64,000 bases of DNA. Source: Acinetobacter lwoffii (GTDB lineage Bacteria; Pseudomonadota; Gammaproteobacteria; Pseudomonadales; Moraxellaceae). The stretch is taken from NCBI RefSeq assembly GCF_024129435.1, contig NZ_JAMXXN010000002.1:62001-126000 (forward strand), in the 5' to 3' direction. Below the pieces are notes generated by a model. It searched no databases, was not told the DNA's origin, and saw only the letters and a list, made by a program, of their open reading frames with translations. The translations under genes were made by a program, and so were the position numbers. This document shows positions 35,751 to 45,776 of this stretch, one piece after another. Position 1 is the stretch's first letter, and every line of letters starts with the position of its first letter.

Positions 35751-38700
35751 TTCACTTTCTAAAGATGGATGCTCTATCACCACTGATTTAGAAACCGTTT
35801 TTTTAACCATCAGACCACGGATCAATACATACATAAAGGGAATAAACAGCAGTACCAGGACAGTGGCAAATAGCACCCCACCAAAAACACTACTGCCAAT
35901 CTCCTGCCGGCTGATTGCACTGACACCGGTGGCAAACATCAAAGGCAGTACGCCCGCTGCAAATGCAATGGAAGTCATGACAATAGGACGCAAGCGTAAG
36001 CCCGCAGCCATTATCGCGGCCTGAACCGGAGTATGACCTGCCCGCTCTGCTTGTGCAGCAAACTCTACAATCAAAATTGCATTTTTACAGGACAGACCGA
36101 TAGTCGTCAGCAAGGCGATATGAAAGTAAATATCGTTCGCAAAACCAAACCAGACACAGAACAGAATACTTCCTCCCACGCCCAGAGGAATCGCGGTCAA
36201 CACCACAGCAGGTATCGTCCAGCTTTCATAGAGTGCCGTTAAACATAAGAAAATAAAGGCAATCGAAATTAGATACAAGAAAATAGCTTGCCCACTGCTA
36301 CGTTTTTCTTCTAAGGCGGCTCCACTCCAGGCCAAATTTACTCCGTCTTGTTCATCGACTAAAGCTTCAACATCTTGCATGGTTTGACTCGAAAATTGAT
36401 CTTTGGGAATACCTGCATATACAGGCACGGCGTTATAGCCCATATAACGATTGATACTATTCGGTCCACCTTGCCAATTTAGCGTAGTGAATTGATTAAA
36501 CGATAACATTTCGCCTGTGCTATTGCGGACATGCCAATGTGCCAAATCTTCAGGTTTAGAACGGAACTCCGCTTCGCCTTGCATGATGACCCGTTTGATT
36601 TGTCCACGATCAATAAAGTCATTGATATAGGTACCACTCCAAGCCGCAGCCAACGTACTGTTAAAACTTTGCTGAGGTACGGCATATTTGAGTAAACGTT
36701 CTATATCCAGTTTAATATTCAGCTCGGCACTTTCTTTGGGTACATCAAGTTGTAAATATTCAATCGATGATTTTGCTTTGGCACGGGTTTCAATCTCAGA
36801 GAAGGATTGCTGTAAAAACTCGCTGCCCCGTGAATCTAAATCTTGTAACCAAAAGTCGACCACACGTCCATTACTAGACATAGAAGGCGCCATAAAGAAA
36901 ATCTGGGCATTGGCATGATTGGCAAAGTGCTTTTGTGCACGATCTACAATAGCAAAGACGGTATCTTCAGGATTTTTACGCGCTGCCCAGTCCTTTAATA
37001 CGACAAAGAGCTGACCACGATAAGGCCCAACCCCAACATTGTTTCCGCTATACCAAATCCCAATGCTTTGGATGCGCTCAGATTCATGCTGCATTAAATA
37101 GTCTTGGACTTCACGCCCGACTTTTTCTATCTCAGAACGTGGTGCATTACCCGGCATCACAATTTGACCCATGACAAAGCCCATATCTTCCGTTGGCATC
37201 AGCCCTTCGGGCAAGGTTTTATAAAGCCAGCCAAAGCCTAAAACACATATACTAAATACAGCCAACATCGTCATTTTAAACTGCATGCTACGTGCAGAAA
37301 GCTTTTGGTAATGCATGGTGAGCTTATCCATGCCACGATTAAAACGCTGTGCCCATTTTGGTTGATGTGGTTGACGCTTTAGCAGTTGCGCTGCAAATGT
37401 AGGGGTGATGATAAGTGCCACCAATAAAGAAAGTAGCATTGCAACGACCAACGTGATGGAAAACTGACGATAGATGACCCCTGTCATACTGCCAAAAAAT
37501 GCCATGGGAATAAATACAGCAGTTAAGACCAAAGTAATCCCGATCAATGCACCGCTAATTTCCTTCATTGACTTTAAAGCTGCAGCCTGAGCATCCAAAT
37601 GTTCTTCATGCATCAAACGTTCAATGTTTTCCACGACTACAATGGCATCATCGACCAACAGACCAATCGCCAAAATCAGGGCAAACAAGGTAAAACTGTT
37701 TAAGCTCATTCCCAGTACATACAGCACCGCAAATGTGGCTAAAACTACAATCGGAATGGTGACTGCAGGAATAATAGTGGCGCGCCAGTTTTGCAGGAAG
37801 ATAAACATTACCAAAACCACCAGTACCATCGCTTCAACCAGAGTTTTCGCGACTTGTTCAATTGAACTGGTAATGAATGGGGTTCTGTCCATGGTCATAC
37901 GCAATTGATAATGTGCAGGCAAATTGGCTTGGGCATTTTTCAACACCGTTTGCATCTGCTCTGAAACCGCAATCGCATTACTCCGTGGCGCCAATTGAAT
38001 CGATAATGCAGCGGATAAATGACCGTTGGTATAATTTAAATGGTTATAACTTTCTGCCCCCAACTCAACACGTGCGACATCTTTCAAGTACAGGACCGAA
38101 CCTGAATCTGTTGTCTTCACAATAATTTTTTCAAATTCATGAATACTACTTAAACGTGATCCCGCACTAACCTTGGCATTCATGTATTGATCTTGTGCTG
38201 TTGGTAATCCACCAATAGAACCAGATACAAGAGGTGCATTTTGTGCCTCGACTGCATTGCGAATATCACTCGGCATCAGATTAAATTGGCGTAGTTTATG
38301 TGGATTGAGCCAAATGCGCATCGCATAGCCTGCGCCATAAAGCTCCACTTCACCCATTCCGTCAATACGGGAAAAACGCGGTTCGACATGCACCATTAAA
38401 TAGTCAGCAAGCTCTATAGGTGTCGCTTTCCCTGATTCATCATATAAACTCAGTAAGGCAAATTGATCATAACCTTGTTTATAAACAGCCACTCCATTTT
38501 GCTGGGTTTCTTCAGGCAATCGACTTAGCACACCATTGACTGCATTTTGCACTTGCAACAGTGCCTGATCGAGATCCACGCCTTGCTCAAACGACAGGGT
38601 CAGATTTGCACGTCCCACGCTACTGTTGGACTGAAAGCTTTCCAAACCTTCAATGCCTTTTACCGCTTGTTCTAAAATTTGCGTGACCGATTGCTCAACG

Positions 38701-38870
38701 GTTTCCGCAGATGCACCACGATACCCCGCAGAAACCCCTAACGCAGGTGCGTCCATATTCGGCATATGCTCAATCGGAATTTTTTGCAGTGCAAAAATTC
38801 CTAATACCATCATGATAATGGCGATGACGGCTGCAAATTTAGGTCGATAAATAAAAAAGTGTGACAACAT
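35742..38870 (-). CDS. RND efflux permease, second of a tandem pair
   Basis: Inner-membrane proton-driven drug/solute exporter of the HAE1 (AcrB-like) RND family, 1042 aa with 12 membrane helices and two large periplasmic loops. The proton-relay acids are in GLLVDDAIVVVEN (TM4) and the relay Lys in TIGLSCKNAIL (TM10). It is closely related along its whole length to the permease at 39043. No periplasmic adaptor or outer-membrane channel gene lies nearby, so it must borrow partners from elsewhere. A terminator at 38993-39019 separates the two, so each probably has its own promoter. Substrates unknown. Confidence 0.9.
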   Translation of the reverse strand: MLSHFFIYRPKFAAVIAIIMMVLGIFALQKIPIEHMPNMDAPALGVSAGYRGASAETVEQSVTQILEQAVKGIEGLESFQSNSSVGRANLTLSFEQGVDLDQALLQVQNAVNGVLSRLPEETQQNGVAVYKQGYDQFALLSLYDESGKATPIELADYLMVHVEPRFSRIDGMGEVELYGAGYAMRIWLNPHKLRQFNLMPSDIRNAVEAQNAPLVSGSIGGLPTAQDQYMNAKVSAGSRLSSIHEFEKIIVKTTDSGSVLYLKDVARVELGAESYNHLNYTNGHLSAALSIQLAPRSNAIAVSEQMQTVLKNAQANLPAHYQLRMTMDRTPFITSSIEQVAKTLVEAMVLVVLVMFIFLQNWRATIIPAVTIPIVVLATFAVLYVLGMSLNSFTLFALILAIGLLVDDAIVVVENIERLMHEEHLDAQAAALKSMKEISGALIGITLVLTAVFIPMAFFGSMTGVIYRQFSITLVVAMLLSLLVALIITPTFAAQLLKRQPHQPKWAQRFNRGMDKLTMHYQKLSARSMQFKMTMLAVFSICVLGFGWLYKTLPEGLMPTEDMGFVMGQIVMPGNAPRSEIEKVGREVQDYLMQHESERIQSIGIWYSGNNVGVGPYRGQLFVVLKDWAARKNPEDTVFAIVDRAQKHFANHANAQIFFMAPSMSSNGRVVDFWLQDLDSRGSEFLQQSFSEIETRAKAKSSIEYLQLDVPKESAELNIKLDIERLLKYAVPQQSFNSTLAAAWSGTYINDFIDRGQIKRVIMQGEAEFRSKPEDLAHWHVRNSTGEMLSFNQFTTLNWQGGPNSINRYMGYNAVPVYAGIPKDQFSSQTMQDVEALVDEQDGVNLAWSGAALEEKRSSGQAIFLYLISIAFIFLCLTALYESWTIPAVVLTAIPLGVGGSILFCVWFGFANDIYFHIALLTTIGLSCKNAILIVEFAAQAERAGHTPVQAAIMAAGLRLRPIVMTSIAFAAGVLPLMFATGVSAISRQEIGSSVFGGVLFATVLVLLFIPFMYVLIRGLMVKKTVSKSVVIEHPSLESEQA

Positions 38871-38992
38871 GAATAAAAATCCCCATCAGATGCATTCTCA
38901 CGACACATTCTTGTATGAATAGATGATTTTTATAGCAATTTTCACACCATGCTGAAAATGCAACCAGTCATTGGACGAGTTTTGGCGATAAA

Positions 38993-39019
38993 AAAATCCC
39001 CGTATAAACGGGGATTTTT
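38993..39019 (-). terminator. Terminator of the upstream RND gene
   Basis: AAAATCCCCGT / ACGGGGATTTT perfect stem, ATAA loop, T run on the minus strand. Confidence 0.92.
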
Positions 39020-39042
39020 CAGCTCTAGAGTTTTCCTTTATT

Positions 39043-42000
39043 TTAAGCACGCGATTTTTTGATGATGAGTCGACGAATTAAAACATACATAAATGGAATA
39101 AAAATCAGCACCAGCAATGTTCCAAAAATGACACCACCAAATACACTCACGCCAATTTCCTGACGACTCACCGCACCAGCGCCTGTAGCAAAGACCAGCG
39201 GTAAAATCCCTGCGCCAAAGGCCAAAGAAGTCATTAAAATTGGACGTAGACGTAAAGACGCACCTTCTAGTGCGGCTTCTACTACCGATTTACCTTGTTG
39301 CTGCGCTAATGAAGCAAATTCCACAATCAGAATGGCATTCTTACAGGACAGACCAATGGTAGTCAGCAAGGCAATCTGGAAATAGATATCATTCGGGAAA
39401 CCAGCCAGATAACTGAAAATAATATTGCCGCCAATCCCGAGTGGAATAGCTGACATCACGGCGGTTGGAATGCTCCAGCTTTCATATAAAGCCGCCAGAC
39501 AAAGAAAAATAAAACCAATTGAAATCAGATACAGCCAGATCGCCTGATTATTGGACTGTTTTTCCTCGAAAGAAAGACCGCTCCAGACCACATCCACCCC
39601 TTCCTGCTCGGCAATTAAAGCTTCCACATCTTGCATGGCCTGGCCGGAACTGCTGTCTTTGGCCCGATCGGCTTCCATTTGCAATGCGGTATACCCCATA
39701 AAGCGGTTGACCACTTCAGGACCACCACTCCAGCCCACTTGCGAGAAGTTACTGAAAGGCACCATCTGATTTTGGTCATTTCGTACATGCCACTGTGCCA
39801 GATCTTCCGGCTTAGAGCGGAATTCAGCATCACCCTGCATAATCACCCGTTTAATCCGACCACGATCAATAAAGTCATTGATATAACTGCCGCCCCAAGC
39901 ACTGGATAAAGTACTGTTGATTGCCGATTGAGTCAGGCCGTTGGCCATGGCCTGTTTCTGATCAATATTGACACGTAGTTCTGCTTTGTCAGGATTAGAA
40001 CGCTTGCCCAGATTTTCAAAGCTTGTATAGTTGCCCGCCCGAGCTTCCAGCGCTTTAAATTGCTGTTCCAGATATTGCCGGCCATTGCCATTGATATCTC
40101 GAATCCAGAAATCCAGACCATCGGTTTGTCCCAGACCATTGACTGAAGCTGGCATGGACACATTAAGTTGTGCATTGCGATTACTCTGGAAATGCTTCAA
40201 AGCCCGTTCACGAATCGATTGTGCAGTATTGTCCTGACCGGAACGCTCATCCCAATGTTTCAACGCTACAAAACCGGTCGCGAGGTTCTGACCAGTTCCA
40301 GAGAAATTTCGCCCATAACGGATCATCACCAGATTGACATTAGCTTGTTCCTGATCCAGAAAATACTTACGGACTTCTTCACCGATCTGAATGGTATTTT
40401 TCATCGGAGCGCCTTCCTGCAATTTGATTTGCAAGCTTAAGATCCCCTGATCCTCACTCGGTAAGAAACTGGTCGGCAAGGCACGATAGAACAGCGCAAA
40501 CACACCGATCAATCCGGCAAACAGCAGCAAACAGATTGCCTGACGCTGGACCGTGAGTTTAGACAAATTCAGATAACGATGTTTTAAATGATCCAGTTTC
40601 TGGTTAAACCAGGATGCCCATTTTGCCGGTTTAGGATTCGGTTTTAGAATAAGCGCGCACAATGCTGGGGTTAGAATCAATGCCACCATTAAGGACAGCG
40701 ACATGGCCGCAACCAAAGTGATAGAAAATTGGCGATAGATCACGCCAGTCGAACCACCAAAGAAAGCCATGGGAATAAAGACTGCGGTTAAGACCAGTGT
40801 AATCCCGATCAGTGCTCCACTAATTTCCTGCATGGATTCCAGGGCAGCATCCTTGGCGGACAGTTGCTTTTCATGCATCAGCCGTTCGACGTTTTCTACC
40901 ACAACAATGGCATCATCCACCAACAGGCCGATCGCCAGAACCAGCGCAAATAAGGTTAAGGTGTTGATACTCATACCCAGTGCATACAGCACCGCCATCG
41001 TACCCAAAATCACCACTGGAACAGTCACGGTAGGAATCAAAGTGGCACGCCAATTCTGCAAGAAAATGAACATCACAATGATGACCAAAATCACGGCTTC
41101 GATCAGGGTTTTGACCACTTCTTTAATTGATTCTTGTACAAAAGGCGTATTGTCACGTGGGTAAGCAATTTTATAGCCTTCAGGCAATTGCTGGGAAATA
41201 CGGGCAATTTCAGCCTTAATCAGATTAGAGGTGGCAATGGCATTGGCCCCTGAGGCCAGTGAAATACCCAGACCTGCTGATGGATAACCATTATTGGTAC
41301 TATAAGACTGATAATTTTCAGCACCCAGTTCTACCCGCGCAATATCTTTCAAATAAATAAAGCTGCCGGCACGATCCGATTTGACAATAATATTCTGGAA
41401 TTCTTCTACAGTTTTTAGCCGTGAACCCGAAGTAACTTTGGCATTCAGGTATTGCTCGTCTATGGCTGGAAGATCACCAATCGCACCAGCAGCGACCTGA
41501 GTATTCTGGGCTTCAATCGCAGCACGCACATCACTTGGCATCAGGTTATATTGTTTTAATTTTGCCGGATTCAGCCAGATCCGCATCGCATATTGTGAAC
41601 CAAAAACATCCACCTCACCAATGCCTTCAATCCGGGAAATGTCCTGTTCCAGATGGGTCATCAGATAGTCGGAAAGTTCAATATTGTTGCTGCGCCCCGA
41701 CTCATCATACAGGCTGATCACCATATGGGTATCACCGAGCGATTTAAAGACATTAACGCCTTGGCGTTGTACATCTTCCGGTAATCGGTTTAGTACCCCA
41801 TTAATCGCATTTTGTACCTGAACCTGTGCAGTATCTGGGTCGGTGCCATTTTCAAAGCTAATACTGACCCGGCTGCGCCCTGAAGAATCACTACTCGAAC
41901 TGAAATACAGCAGATGATCAATGCCTTTGATTTGCTGTTCCAGCACTTGAGTCACACTTTCTTCCACAGTTTCTGCAGAAGCACCGCTATAAGTTGCTGC

Positions 42001-42138
42001 CACCGTTATCCTTGGCGGGGCAATGTCCGGATAACGTTCCACTGGCAGGTTCATCACTGCGAACAAGCCGATTGCCATGACAACAATCGCCAGTACCCCA
42101 GCAAAGATCGGGCGGTGGATAAAAAATTTAGACAGCAT
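39043..42138 (-). CDS. RND efflux permease, first of a tandem pair
   Basis: HAE1-type RND exporter of 1031 aa with the N-terminal TM1 motif FFIHRPIFAGVLAI, TM4 GLLVDDAIVVVEN and TM10 GLSCKNAILIVEF. Shares extensive sequence with the permease at 35742, suggesting tandem duplication and divergence. It is not the A. baumannii AdeB sequence as I recall it, and no adaptor (MFP) or TolC-type gene adjoins. No regulator gene adjoins either: upstream is the aceA terminator. Confidence 0.9.
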   Translation of the reverse strand: MLSKFFIHRPIFAGVLAIVVMAIGLFAVMNLPVERYPDIAPPRITVAATYSGASAETVEESVTQVLEQQIKGIDHLLYFSSSSDSSGRSRVSISFENGTDPDTAQVQVQNAINGVLNRLPEDVQRQGVNVFKSLGDTHMVISLYDESGRSNNIELSDYLMTHLEQDISRIEGIGEVDVFGSQYAMRIWLNPAKLKQYNLMPSDVRAAIEAQNTQVAAGAIGDLPAIDEQYLNAKVTSGSRLKTVEEFQNIIVKSDRAGSFIYLKDIARVELGAENYQSYSTNNGYPSAGLGISLASGANAIATSNLIKAEIARISQQLPEGYKIAYPRDNTPFVQESIKEVVKTLIEAVILVIIVMFIFLQNWRATLIPTVTVPVVILGTMAVLYALGMSINTLTLFALVLAIGLLVDDAIVVVENVERLMHEKQLSAKDAALESMQEISGALIGITLVLTAVFIPMAFFGGSTGVIYRQFSITLVAAMSLSLMVALILTPALCALILKPNPKPAKWASWFNQKLDHLKHRYLNLSKLTVQRQAICLLLFAGLIGVFALFYRALPTSFLPSEDQGILSLQIKLQEGAPMKNTIQIGEEVRKYFLDQEQANVNLVMIRYGRNFSGTGQNLATGFVALKHWDERSGQDNTAQSIRERALKHFQSNRNAQLNVSMPASVNGLGQTDGLDFWIRDINGNGRQYLEQQFKALEARAGNYTSFENLGKRSNPDKAELRVNIDQKQAMANGLTQSAINSTLSSAWGGSYINDFIDRGRIKRVIMQGDAEFRSKPEDLAQWHVRNDQNQMVPFSNFSQVGWSGGPEVVNRFMGYTALQMEADRAKDSSSGQAMQDVEALIAEQEGVDVVWSGLSFEEKQSNNQAIWLYLISIGFIFLCLAALYESWSIPTAVMSAIPLGIGGNIIFSYLAGFPNDIYFQIALLTTIGLSCKNAILIVEFASLAQQQGKSVVEAALEGASLRLRPILMTSLAFGAGILPLVFATGAGAVSRQEIGVSVFGGVIFGTLLVLIFIPFMYVLIRRLIIKKSRA

Positions 42139-42349
42139 AAGTCCGGGTCACTTTTAATTAAATAGGGGTAAATTGATGCAGAACATAAGTATGCTATATC
42201 CAAATATTCAGTGACATAGCACTAGAATGCAAGAATTAAACACATAAAAGCTGCGATAAAAACCAATCATGGAGAAATTATGGATAATCCCTTTTGAGCA
42301 CGTTCTTGAGATTGCTCTTCCCTATTTATTAATAGCATTTTTCCAAACA

Positions 42350-42376
42350 AAAAACCCTGCAGATGCAGGGTTTTTT
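42350..42376 (-). terminator. Terminator of aceA
   Basis: AAAAACCCTGCA / TGCAGGGTTTTTT stem just past the aceA stop. Confidence 0.93.
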
Positions 42377-42395
42377 GGTGAATCAATTAAGCGGA

Positions 42396-43997
42396 TTAAG
42401 CGCTGAACTGGTTCATTGTGTTTTTAGAATCATCACCAGCTTTCAATGCATTGTCACCAGCGAAGATTTCTTTGTGGTCATCACCGATGTCAGAACCAGC
42501 CATTGCTTGGTGTTTAACACATGCGATACCGCCGCGGATTTCTTTACGTTGTACGCCAGCAACATAAGCCAACATACCTTCAGTACCGAAGTAACCTTGA
42601 GCAAGCTCATGAGTAGAAAGTGCAGCTGTGTGGTAAGTCGGAAGTGTGATCAAGTGATGGAACACACCCGCTTCACGAGCAGCGTCAGCTTGGAATGTAC
42701 GAACTTTTTCGTCAGCTTCAGCAGCCAGTTCAGTTGCATCGTACTCAGCGCTCATTAACTTAGCACGGTCGTAAGCAGAAACGTCTTTACCTTCAGCAAC
42801 CCAACGGTCATACGCTTGTTGACGGAAGTTTAAAGTCCAGTTGAACGAAGGCGAGTTGTTATAAACAAGTTTCGCATTTGGAACTGTTTCACGTACACGG
42901 TTAACCATGTGAGCAATTTCAGCAACGTTAGGCGTCGCAGTTTCGATCCAAAGAAGGTCAGCACCGTTTTGTAGGCTAGTTACACAGTCAAGTACAACGC
43001 GGTCGATTTGAGTGCCTTCACGGAACTGGTATAGACCAGAAGCAAGACGTTTAGGACGGTGAAGTTTACCATCACGCTTGATCAGGATTTCGTCTTCTTG
43101 AGCTTCTGAAATGTCGATTTCAGTTGTGTCTAAGTAGCTGATGTATTGAGAAGCGATGTCGCCTGGCTCTTTAACTACTGGGATTTTTTGAGTCAAGTCA
43201 GCGCCTTCAGAGTCAGTACGTGCAACGATGATACCGTCATCAAGACCCATTTCTAGAAATGCATAGCGAAGAGCGTGGATTTTCGCGATGAAGTCTTCGT
43301 GTGGAACTGTTACTTTACCAGCTTGGTGACCACATTGTTTCGCGTCAGAAACCTGGTTTTCGATTTGTAGTGCACAAGCACCCGCTTCGATCATTTTCTT
43401 AGCAAGAAGGTAAGTCGCTTCTTCGTTACCGAAACCAGCGTCGATGTCCGCAATAATTGGCACAACGTGAGTTTGGAAGTTGTCGATTTGTGAAGTGATT
43501 TCAGCTGCTTTAGCAGTGTCGCCCGCTTCTTGTGCTTTTTTAAGGGCACGGAACAAGTCGTTTAATTCTTTCGCGTCAGCTTGACGTAAGAAAGTGTAGA
43601 TTTCTTCGATCAATGCAGGAACAGACGTTTTTTCGTGCATTGATTGGTCAGGAAGTGGACCGAATTCTGAACGAAGCGCTGCAACCATCCAACCAGAAAG
43701 GTAGATGTAGCGACGTTCAGTTGTACCGAAGTATTTTTTGTTCGCAATCATTTTTTGTTGCGCGATGAAACCGTGCCAGCAACCTAGTGATTGAGTGTAT
43801 TTGCTAGAGTCTGCATCATAAGCAGCCATATCACGACGCATAATTGCCGCTGTATATTTCGCAATGTCTAAACCAGTTTTGAAACGGTTTTGAAGTTGCA
43901 TACGCGCAGCATCTTCAGGACTGATGTCTGCCCAAGTGTTACCGAATTTCGCTTTTAATTCGCGGATTGCATCAATCGCTGTTTGGTATGTAGTCAT
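42396..43997 (-). CDS. aceA: Isocitrate lyase (long form)
   Basis: Splits isocitrate into glyoxylate and succinate, the first step of the glyoxylate shunt, needed for growth on acetate and fatty acids. At 533 aa it belongs to the longer class found in Pseudomonas aeruginosa rather than the 434-aa E. coli type. The catalytic Cys is in AKQCGHQAGK (near residue 222), and IVARTDSEGADL and the C-terminal active-site segments are present. Codon usage suggests high expression. Single-gene unit with a strong terminator; a LysR regulator is divergently placed 662 bp away. Confidence 0.97.
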   Translation of the reverse strand: MTTYQTAIDAIRELKAKFGNTWADISPEDAARMQLQNRFKTGLDIAKYTAAIMRRDMAAYDADSSKYTQSLGCWHGFIAQQKMIANKKYFGTTERRYIYLSGWMVAALRSEFGPLPDQSMHEKTSVPALIEEIYTFLRQADAKELNDLFRALKKAQEAGDTAKAAEITSQIDNFQTHVVPIIADIDAGFGNEEATYLLAKKMIEAGACALQIENQVSDAKQCGHQAGKVTVPHEDFIAKIHALRYAFLEMGLDDGIIVARTDSEGADLTQKIPVVKEPGDIASQYISYLDTTEIDISEAQEDEILIKRDGKLHRPKRLASGLYQFREGTQIDRVVLDCVTSLQNGADLLWIETATPNVAEIAHMVNRVRETVPNAKLVYNNSPSFNWTLNFRQQAYDRWVAEGKDVSAYDRAKLMSAEYDATELAAEADEKVRTFQADAAREAGVFHHLITLPTYHTAALSTHELAQGYFGTEGMLAYVAGVQRKEIRGGIACVKHQAMAGSDIGDDHKEIFAGDNALKAGDDSKNTMNQFSA

Positions 43998-44659
43998 GAT
44001 ATATTCCTGTAATAATATTAGGATTTTTCTGCAACGAACCGCTCAAATCACACCCTCAATGACTTGTTCAGATTTTCGACGATCCGTTGGGATAGCTAAA
44101 GATTAGTAGGCTTATGAAAATTAATCCAATAGTCTGCAAGAATCTTCAGTATTTATTTAAAAAATGAGTAGATCAAAGTCTTAGTACAATCTTAATAAAT
44201 TATATTAAGATACTGTTTTATATAAATTTATTTGAAAATAAAAATGAATAAAATTTCTGCATGTTGCTTAAAAATAATTCATTAGACTTAAGTCTGGCTA
44301 TGGGTTTTATGTCCTTTTATTTTTAAAAAATGCTGATCTTTGATGATTTATTCAACTCAAGGAATTCTTGATTTAGTTTACTTTTCACTCAAATCTTGAA
44401 TGCAAGAATAGCCTTTATGATTTTCTTTTAAAGCGAAAAGAGGGCTTTCATCCCAATCTATAAAAAAGGCTAAATGATGGTCCATTTAACGTGCATCTTT
44501 TTTCTTATGTGCACTGTAAATAATAGAGCTTAAGCCTGTGTTAATTCTGTAAACTTTATCAGTGAGCACATGGCTTTTTTTCATCGGCGCTTTACACAAG
44601 GCCCGGCAATTATGGCATAATCATCATAATTTCTTGTATTTATTCTCGGTATTTCTTTT
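43998..44659. other. Long aceA-LysR intergenic region with palindromes
   Basis: This 662-bp AT-rich region holds no gene that I can support. Structured sites: a 23-bp perfect inverted repeat at 44189-44211 (ATCTTAATA / TATTAAGAT, 5-bp spacer), a 12-bp palindrome AGACTTAAGTCT at 44284-44295 and CTTGAATGCAAG near 44396. These could be regulator sites for aceA; no clear promoter hexamers were assigned. Confidence 0.5.
44189..44211. promoter_or_regulatory. 23-bp inverted repeat upstream of aceA
   Basis: Perfect 9-bp arms ATCTTAATA / TATTAAGAT with AATTA between, 192 bp before the aceA start. The dyad and its interior are compatible with a LysR-type or GntR-type site; which protein binds is not known. 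Confidence 0.45.
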
Positions 44660-45649
44660 ATGAATCTGGAGCGGGTCGATCTCAATCTATTAATTTATCT
44701 TGATGTACTTCTTCGCGAAAAAAATGTCACACGTGCAGCAGAACAATTGGGCGTTACCCAGCCTGCCATGAGTAACATCTTGCGCCGATTACGCAATTTA
44801 TTTAATGATCCCCTCCTGATTCGTTCTTCTGAAGGCATGACCCCGACCGAACGTGCCTTAGAATTACAACCACGTATTCGGGATGCGCTTGCTGATCTAT
44901 CCATGATTCTGGAACCACGTACCGAGTTCCGTCCTTATACTTCTAATCGTGTCTTCCGGATCATGACTTCGGATTATGCGGAAGCAACGCTGGTTCCGCG
45001 TCTGGTCAAAGCCTTACGTTCAGAAGCACCGAACGTAGTACTAGACTTCCTAACCCCAAGTGACGTGTCATATCGTGACATGGAACAAGGCAAGGTCGAT
45101 CTGGCAATTAACCGCTTTAATGAGATTCCGCAAAGTTTTCATCAGGTATTGGTCTGGCGTGACAGCTTTTCTTGTCTTTTAAATAACAAGCATCCTGCTG
45201 CAAGCAACCTGAACTTAAAAAGCTATTTGGATGCACAACATATCTGGGTTTCTAAAACCGGTATGGGGGTTGGTTTCGGGGTCAATCCTGAAAAACAGGC
45301 CGGTTTAGGCTGGATCGATCAGGCTTTAGAGCGTATCGGTCAGAAACGTAAAATTTCGGTTTTTACCCGTCATTATCAAATGCCGGGGTTATTGGCTTCC
45401 AATGTTGATTTGGTGGCAACACTTCCTTCACGCATTGCACGTTTGCAAGCCAAGAATCACAATTTAATTCTAAAAGATCCGCCGTTTTATATTCCTGAAT
45501 TTGAATTAAAAATGGCATGGTGTCCTTTATTGCATCATCATCCGGCACATCGCTGGTTACGTCAGCTGATTCTGTATGTCGCCCGTCAAATGATTGAAGA
45601 AGAAAATCGTGAATTCCTGAACAATAATTCTCAATTTTCACCCTATTAA
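44660..45649 (+). CDS. LysR-family transcriptional regulator
   Basis: A 329-aa LTTR: N-terminal winged HTH (about 7-65, VTRAAEQLGVTQPAMSNILRRLR) and a C-terminal two-lobed effector domain (about 95-310). Divergent from aceA across a long gap, so control of the glyoxylate shunt is possible but inferred from position only. The N-terminus (LNLLIYLDVLLREKNVTRAA) resembles the NodD/LinR-like branch. Effector unknown. A terminator follows. Confidence 0.9.
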   Translation: MNLERVDLNLLIYLDVLLREKNVTRAAEQLGVTQPAMSNILRRLRNLFNDPLLIRSSEGMTPTERALELQPRIRDALADLSMILEPRTEFRPYTSNRVFRIMTSDYAEATLVPRLVKALRSEAPNVVLDFLTPSDVSYRDMEQGKVDLAINRFNEIPQSFHQVLVWRDSFSCLLNNKHPAASNLNLKSYLDAQHIWVSKTGMGVGFGVNPEKQAGLGWIDQALERIGQKRKISVFTRHYQMPGLLASNVDLVATLPSRIARLQAKNHNLILKDPPFYIPEFELKMAWCPLLHHHPAHRWLRQLILYVARQMIEEENREFLNNNSQFSPY

Positions 45650-45692
45650 ACTCAAATTCTTCTAAATTCTTATTTTTTAAGATTATACTTTG

Positions 45693-45732
45693 AAGACTTG
45701 AGATGTCGTTGTTACACCTCAAGTCTTTTTTT
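45693..45732 (+). terminator. Terminator of the LysR gene
   Basis: AAGACTTGAG / CTCAAGTCTT 10-bp perfect stem with T run, 45 bp before the CNNM gene. Confidence 0.88.
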
Positions 45733-45776
45733 GTGTTAAAAATATCCCAAGATACTATTCATCCACAGGTGGATTT

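Noticed and set aside
39043..42138. AdeB/AdeJ multidrug pump
   Set aside because: The sequence differs clearly from AdeB as I recall it, and the adaptor and channel genes of those operons are absent.
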